A stretch of 64,000 nt of DNA, taken from NCBI GenBank assembly GCA_003116875.1, contig BCKT01000006.1, positions 558,001-622,000 on the forward strand, given 5' to 3'. Shown here one piece after another: positions 57,657 through 64,000 of this stretch. Each line of letters begins with the position of its first letter. The stretch's first letter is position 1. Source of the stretch: Takashimella koratensis. Its lineage: Eukaryota > Basidiomycota > Tremellomycetes > Trichosporonales > Tetragoniomycetaceae. The position numbers and the translations under genes were made by a program. The notes beneath the pieces are model-generated. The model searched no databases, was not told the origin of the DNA, and was given only the letters and a program-made list of their open reading frames with translations.

Positions 57657-57874
57657 CGCGGCCACTCGAGCGATGAAGACAGAGCGCGAGGTCTAGCAGG
57701 GGAGGGAAAGATGTAGGAAAGAGTTGAAGACGATTGACGAAAGCGCGACTGAGAATCTAGGCACTGCCTCTAGCACGTGCTTCTCACGTGGCCTTACATA
57801 TCATGTTTTGGGATACATCTCGTTTCTTGTCTCCTCCTTCACCTCACCTCACCTCACCTCACTTCACTCACACC
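57657..57874. promoter_or_regulatory. Divergent RAD51-like/MED22 promoter with CTCAC repeat
   Basis: 218 bp shared promoter. The MED22 leader contains four to five copies of CCTCA (about 57840-57862), directly before its ATG. Confidence 0.55.
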
Positions 57875-59009
57875 ATGTCCCGCTTCCAGACCGACTCTCT
57901 CAACCCATCCGCCCTACCCTCGGCCAACCTGGGCCGACGGATCCGCCGTCTTGACCTAGATGCCGACTCTGGTCCCTCCTCTGCCGGTCCCGCGATCGCC
58001 TCGTCTTCTTTCGGCGCTGCGGCCGGTGGGAGTGGGAGTGGGAGTGTTAGTGGGGTAGCGGGTGGGAGACTAGCAGTTGGGGAACGGACAGAGGCGGAGC
58101 TTGATAGAGTGGCGGAAGAGTGGAATATAAGGATCGATAAAGAGGTTAAAAGCGTAGCAGCGGGGTTGAGGGAACTCGTCGAGCTTGCGGATGTAAGTGG
58201 GGTCGGGGTGTGAAAGAGGTTATGTTTGCTGACATCGAGTTCTAACCCCTGCTTCTTCTTTGGACCCATCGTGAACGCATTGACACTTCCCTTCCCATTT
58301 CATACTCCTCCATACTGTCCCTTCTGCTTTATTCGACGCCTTGTTTCCACTCGGGTAGATTGGTAAAAACCCATCCCCGCCTTCCCTCACATCTCTGCAC
58401 CTTCGACTTAAAACATCATCTCTCGTCCGATCGACACAGAGGCTTCGTGATCTCTCTCATGAGCTCAAACTGGCTCTCTTGGTCTCGGACGATATCGCGA
58501 CTGTGGCGAGGCGGGACGCAGAGGTAAGGAAGGTGCGAGGGCAGGTGGAGAGGAGGAGGGGGGAGGTGGTCGGTGCTGTTGCGGGGTTGGCTAGTGGAGT
58601 ACCTGCGGTAGGAGGGGAGGAGCAAGCTACGGGAGGCGAAGAAAGGGACGGAGGGGGTGAAGGAGATGGAGAAGGTAGAGCAGCCGAGGTTAAAGGAGAA
58701 GAGATGGACATAGACGAAGACCTCCCAGATCCCAAGGAAGAAAACTCGACATTCTCAGCTATTCCAAATCCCAATACCGAATCCACTCTCCCGCCTAAAC
58801 GCGAACCAGAGCACCCATCCGACCCAACAACAAAAACCACTGTCAACGCCGACCCAGCTGTAGGCACGACTCCCCCCTCTGCCGCGGCGACGGCGGCAAA
58901 GGTCGAGCCAAAGTCTGAGACCAAGAAAGAGTCTGGAGGTCTGGGGCTGGGGTTGATGCATTACGACGACGACGATGAGGACGATGATTTTGAGGAGATT
59001 GGAGCGTGA
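57875..59009 (+). CDS. MED22: Mediator complex subunit 22
   Basis: MED22 (Srb6/Surf5) is a Mediator head-module subunit. The product is 322 aa from exons 57875-58192 and 58359-59009. Conserved core: LDRVAEEWNIRIDKEVKSVAAGLRELVELAD, then LVRSTQRLRDLSHELKLALLVSDDIATVA, the helical MED22 signature. The remaining ~170 residues are a low-complexity, glycine- and acid-rich extension ending LGLGLMHYDDDDEDDDFEEIGA, which makes the protein much longer than typical MED22 (about 120-200 aa). The intron is 166 nt. Confidence 0.88.
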
Positions 59010-59659
59010 GGTAGGGTATGGGATGGGCCAATAGGCCAATAGGCCGAGGACGCGAGCGATGGTCGGAAAGAGAGATAGACCGGGTCTTTAGTAGAATGAC
59101 AGCAGGTTGTTAGAATAGCATTTGTGCACTTACAGGCATGATCAACTTTATCCTGTCTTCCGGTACTCCAGTCTGCACCTTGGCGACATCCCTAGACCAA
59201 TACTCAATCGATACATCCCATAAAGTAACGAACTGTACGGTTCTTTTCCCAATGACCCCCATGTACGGAAGCGTAAGGATCGTTAGAGGACTGGTAAACT
59301 AGACACACTAAAACAAGAGAATGGGTCGGTCGTTGGTTGTCGGTCGTGATAAACATAAAAGATCGTTGACGTTGTAGTTGGGCGTGGAATTGGGGCGTGA
59401 AAGAAGCGTTGAGCGAAACAAAGCAGAACAATATCAAGAGCGAGATGGAGATGAAACAGCAGGCAAAAGGGACCCAAACCGAACCTTAAACCAGAGATGT
59501 AAACGAGCCAAACTCTACTAGATTTTCCCACTGCACTCTCCTCTTCCCCTCTTCACCCATCAACCTCCCCCCTCCTCCCTCCTTCCTGTTCTCCTTCTTC
59601 TCCTACTGGTCCTCCTCCGACCGTCCTCTTTCCGCTCCCACCCCCTTTCACACCCCCGC
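59010..59659. other. Convergent 3' region
   Basis: 650 bp between facing stop codons, with A/T-rich 3'-UTR-like sequence and a CCTCCTCC tract near 59565-59640. No gene supported. Confidence 0.45.
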
Positions 59660-62600
59660 TCACTCCTCATCATGGAACGGCCACGCCACGACCAATCTCG
59701 GTGGCGCTCCGTCCATCTTCCCAATCCCACCATCCGCCCACCACTCGTCATACTAATAAACTCGTCAGCTCCGATCCGAATCACTCTTTCCAACCGCAAC
59801 TCCAACTTCAAACAATCACTCCAAAACTTGACTTACCTCTTTCTGGGCATCTTCAAGCTCTGCCAACATCCTTATCGCATAAGCGTGTAATTTCTTCTCA
59901 TACCCTTTCTCCTCCTCCGCTTTCTTCACCTTCTTCTCTTCATCTAAACCTTCCTTCTCCCTTTCCTTCTCCTTCTCGCTCCCTACTCCACCAGCAGCCA
60001 TGATCGAATCCAGCGCGCTCGCGGTGGATGGGGGCAAGAGGCTCGATCGTTTCGAGAAGGATCGAGACATGTGTGGGGACTGAGGTTGGCGAGGGGACGG
60101 GGGCTGAGATGAGCGTCGTGCAGAAGGTGAGCCGGGAGTAGGCGTGGGAGTTGGGTCAAAAGTGTCGCTACGTGGAGAGGCGGTGGGGAGCTCGAATTCG
60201 AACGCAATGGTGTTGGGAGATAAGGCGCCGTTGCCGTTCGTAGAGCCACCGGGCGCAGGGCTCATACTGCGTCGTCGGTCGTTACTGAGCCGGGCTTGGC
60301 CCTGACCAGCCTGAGTGGGCTGGGTACCCTGGGTAGAGGCGGAACCGGCTGTCGTAGCCTTGGCATTGGCGTTCGCCACGTCCGTCTGGATCTGCGGTGG
60401 CCTCGGCCTGCGCATCTGGGTAGGCGAAGTTGCCGCCTCGCTCGGCTCGATAGGTGAGACCTCTGGACTCGGGCTTCGGAGGGACGGGATGGGCGATGCA
60501 AGTCTGTGCGGGACTTGGAGCGTTAACTGCGCAGGCTCAAGCCTCGACTTGTCTGATCCAGCTGACGCGGGCAGACCCAGGACTGAGTGTTTCGGCGAAA
60601 CACCGAGGTTCGGCGACCCCGAGGCCGGGAGGAGTGGGGAAACGTCGTTAAGGCTCGGACTCTGGGTAGCGGGGTACAGACTCGGACTCGACCCGAGGAT
60701 CGGACTAGGGTTTGGGCTGGCTGTTCCATTTGGACTTGACCCACCACCGTGTTCTGACCCAGGTCCCATACTCCCCTTCTTGCCCTTTTGCTTCCCGCCG
60801 CCCCCGAAACTGCGTTTAAACCAGTTGGCCGCTTTCCCGACTTTTCTCGCGGGATCGCCATTGGCTCCTGACCCGAGCTCGATATCGCTCCCGCGGTTCA
60901 AACCCGACGCGGCACTGGCGGAATCCCCGACAAAGCCAAGACCAAGAAGGCGCTCGGCTTTGTTCGCGGAACCAGAGCGAGGAGAGTCAGCGACCATGTG
61001 GATTGTAGAGCGAGATCGGGTCATCCCTGATCCCGAACCGGGAGGGCCAGAGTTGATGCTGAACCGGTCGTCCGTTGGGGTCACGGGTGATTGTCCTGCA
61101 AGTTCCGCAGAGACCTGCTCAATCTCATGTTCGTCGTCGCTAGGCGGGCGGGGTTCGAGCTCGTCGTGCCTCTTCTTGATCCGGTCCAAACGCGTCTGTA
61201 ACAGCTTGACACTCTCAATCTCCACCTCGTAATTTGCCCCGTCTTCTTGTCGAGTATGCAAATGGCCCAGGCGGAAGACGACCAGTCGAAGGACGTAGCT
61301 GCGCACCGACTGAGACCAGAAGAGCAAGAGGCGTTCAAACAAGGTCTTGTCGAGGAGGACATCGAGGCAGAGTTCGCGCCGGTCTTCGGGTCGAGCAGTG
61401 AGGACTTCCCAGTGGGTGAAGACGAAGGCGATGGCTTTGACGAGCGTGAGGGCGTGTTCCCCCTCGGTGAGGATGAGGCGAACCATGTGGATGAGGTATG
61501 GTACGTCGAGGAGTGATTCGGCACCCGAAGTCGTGAGTGTCAGCTCGGTGACGACTTCGGTAGGCGGGTCGACGATCCCATCCAGCAAGTCGAAGAGGCA
61601 GAAGACGCCCTTGGGCGCATACAAGTTAGTCTTATTGATCAGACTCCTTGTCCAGAGGTCCAACATCGACGTCCACATCTGAGTCCCGTCGCACTCCATC
61701 ACTCGCCCGTTTGTCGGCACCATTACCCGCATATTCGCAAATGTCGCGAGGGTCTCGACTAGCCTTCGATTGGCGGTATCCAAGACCGCGGGTTTCTGCG
61801 ACCCTTTGAACCCGGCAGTCTCGGTGGCTTCAAAGTTTTGCGCAGCGGAAGAGGTCGTGACGGCGTTGACCGAACCGAGGATGTACGAATGGCATTTCTT
61901 GGCGAAGATGGTGGCGAGGTGGGCGTAACCCGGCGCACGGAGGAGGACAGACGCGGGGAGAGGCTGGTTACGAGCTTCGTAGTACTCGATAGCAGGGGCC
62001 AGGTACGCTGCGAGTTGCCGGTGGTAAGCCCTGTAGAAAGCAGGGAAGAGCTCCGAGTCGTCCGACTGCCATCGGCGCAACCAGTTCCCGGGAGTGAACA
62101 AGTACGCGTCGCGCTCTTCCTCTGTGCTGAATTCGGCAGTGAGCGAGCCGAGGCGGTCATTATACGCGCGCGCGTTGTCAAAGCACAGCGGGAGGAGGTG
62201 GGACGGGTACGACGGTGCGGCTTCAGGAGGGACGACGGTGCTCATCAGACTCGAGGCGGTGAATCGGGCTAGAGCCCCGCGCGGTGGGTGCAAGACAGTC
62301 ACGAGTTGCTCTGCGATATGCGGGATTCGGAAGAACGCAAAGGCCTGGTAAACATTTTCGTGTCAGCTACATCTCAACTCAAGCCATCCCACCGCATCAA
62401 CTTACCAAGAAACGACCACTGAAGAGGAGTGTATTATGGAACACCCCTTTTGCTCCCAACTTCTCCATGACCTGATTCATGACCCTCATCAAGAGTCCCT
62501 TAAATGCCTCTGCGTGCGCTGCTGCTCTGGGGTCCTCCAACATCCTCGCGGACATGCAGGAGCTCTCGAGGATCGCACCAAGACCCTCGAGGCAGGCTCC

Positions 62601-64000
62601 GCGCTCGTGCGCCGGCTGTTCAGCGCTCAGCTCGTACAAAAGCATATCGGCCCATTCGAAGCTGGCTTCGCGCAAAGTGTGCCACGCGGACAGGTCGTCA
62701 CGAGCCCAACCGCAGCTGCGTTTCTCCACCTCGAGAAGGCAAGGGATGAGTTCGTCCCGGATAAGCGTGGAGCGGTCGCCAGAGGTAATCGCGGTAGCCG
62801 GGTAGCGGTATCTGAAGAGGGTTAGTGACTGACTTTGCCTAGGTTGAGTGAAGAAGCGACTGCAGGAGATCGTAACTAGAAGAGGTAATGAAAGCCACAC
62901 TCACGAATACAGCAACACTTCCATTTCCCGCGCCAAGACGTTGATTGTAATCTTGGGGTTGGGCACGACAACCATCGATCGACTCTGAAGCACTCTCTGA
63001 GCCTTTCGCGCCTCGGGTTTCCGCACCACCTTGGAGGCGTCAACTTCGATCCTGTTGGCCTCGACGTCCTCGATGAGTGCCGCGGGGGCGAGTGACCCGC
63101 TGCTGTGAGATAAACTAATCGTGATTGCGATCTCTGCCGGGTGAGCAACAGGTGTCAAGGTCGAGGTTGCGAGGTCTGGCGAGGTCGAGGTGTAAGATAC
63201 AGGCTGGGCGGTGATATTTGCCACGCCGGGTTTGAGGGCGGAAGGGAGAGGCACGCCCTCGAATCCTAGGGAAGGAAGTTGTGGGGTCGTCCTGTCCTCT
63301 GGAGTGTGCGGGGGCGACGGCGTCGATGTTTGGTGAGTCGACGCCGCGTCGGATGGGGTACTCGTGTGGTCCGATGACGACGGGCCGGATTTTTGCGACG
63401 CGTCAGAGAGCGAGTGGCTGTGGCTTGCTTCCGTCGCTGCGGTCGACGAAATGGGTAACTCTTTCGGAGGCGCAAGCACCGGTGCGGAGGAGGACGAGGT
63501 CGATGCGAATAACTTGGCGACGGAGGAAGGCGGGACGTCGATACCGAGAGGGCGCCACTCGTCGTCGCCCGCGTCGAAAGAGCGGGACCGGCGCCGTTCC
63601 GAGACTGTGCGGTTGAGGAGGGACGACGAGTTGATTGACCTCGATCGAGTAGGCGAGCGTTGTTGCCCTAGCGAAGGTGAGGACGAAGGGGAGAGAGATG
63701 CCGGTGAACGAGGATGAGACGGGCTGAAGGAGATCGAGTGCGATCGGGAGGGGGAACCGTTAGCTCCGTGGCCCTGGTGCTTGGGTGACCGCCGGGGTGT
63801 CGACGGGGTAGACGAGCCAAACGAGTCGAACGCGACGTTAAAGTCCAGGTCGAGCTCGGGGAGGGAGAGAAGTTGGAGGGATTTGGACGGCTTGATAGGC
63901 GACCAGTTCTTGTTCGCGCCAGCGTTGGCGGTGGAGTCATCGTCGTATGGCAAGGGTGAGATGGACGGGCGAGTGGTTGATGTGGACGAGACGGTGGACC
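59660..64000 (-). CDS. DUF1765 (UPF0592) family protein, 5' end outside the window
   Basis: A large conserved fungal protein of unknown function. The frame is open to the right edge without an ATG, so the N-terminus is missing. Exons seen: 64000-about 62906, about 62812-62402, about 62345-59837 and 59752-59660. The first part is a Ser/Pro-rich disordered region of >300 residues. The conserved helical region follows (RYPATAITSGDRSTLIRDELIPCLLEVEKRSCGWARDDL.., FSGRFLAFAFFRIPHIAEQLVTVL.., NARAYNDRLGSL.., ELFPAFYRAYHRQLAAYL..), then a long Ser/Pro/Gly-rich tail. The last exon, recovered by splicing out 59753-59836, encodes YDEWWADGGIG.. and ends RLVVAWPFHDEE, a convincing conserved C-terminus that a naive reading (stop at 59816) would miss. 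Confidence 0.85.

Noticed and set aside
1..64000. CRISPR array, rRNA, plasmid origin or biosynthetic cluster
   Set aside because: No regularly spaced identical repeats, no rRNA-like sequence and no co-directional group of pathway genes; the layout is ordinary fungal nuclear DNA.

Overview
This window looks like nuclear DNA of a basidiomycete yeast, most likely a tremellomycete (inference from style, not from a marker gene). The genes are broken by many short introns of about 38-220 nt, usually with GTGAGT donors and CTGAC/CTAAC-like branch sites shortly before the AG. Third codon positions are rich in G and C, and the gene content is typical eukaryotic housekeeping. I found no rRNA, tRNA, CRISPR array, plasmid or complete transposon.

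Layout. 1-3147 has no gene I can support. 3148-5204 (+) is a protein with an HHCC zinc-binding domain of retrotransposon-integrase type fused to a long, disordered, Q/S/P-rich C-terminus. Then come LSM4 (-), a PITH-domain protein (+), a GNAT acetyltransferase (-), PEX3 (+), COX13 (-), SEC63 (+), the mitochondrial aminopeptidase ICP55 (+) and an MFS phosphate or glycerophosphodiester transporter (+) behind a 1.9-kb intergenic region. Next are an orphan single-TM protein with a pentapeptide Q repeat (-), squalene synthase ERG9 (-), IWS1 (+), two small cysteine-containing ORFs that may be related (+), an alpha/beta hydrolase with an apparent frameshift (-), ATP18 (+), MRPS17 (+), TAF11 (+), a cyclopropane-fatty-acid-synthase-like methyltransferase (-) and RDH54/RAD54B (+). 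A 3-kb gene-free stretch with an 81-nt pure C run follows. The window then has a secreted ferritin-like (Rds1-type) protein (+), an orphan single-TM protein (-), a RAD51D-like recombinase paralog (-), MED22 (+) and, running off the right edge, a DUF1765/UPF0592 protein (-).

Functional groups. Mitochondrion: COX13, ATP18, MRPS17, ICP55. Transcription by RNA polymerase II: IWS1, TAF11, MED22. Homologous recombination: RDH54 and the RAD51 paralog. Lipid and sterol metabolism: ERG9 and the CFAS-like enzyme. ER and peroxisome biogenesis: SEC63, PEX3. mRNA decay and splicing: LSM4. At least six neighbouring pairs are divergent and share short promoters (LSM4/PITH, GNAT/PEX3, COX13/SEC63, ERG9/IWS1, CFAS/RDH54, RAD51-like/MED22). 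I saw no biosynthetic or defence cluster.

The most unusual items are the domesticated integrase-type zinc finger protein, the paired small Cys ORFs at 32.4-34.0 kb, the very long C homopolymer, the pentapeptide Q-repeat membrane protein, and several microexons (3 nt in LSM4, 7 nt in ICP55, 14 nt in ERG9). Exon boundaries given here were read by eye from splice signals and reading frame. Most chains were checked to sum to a multiple of three.
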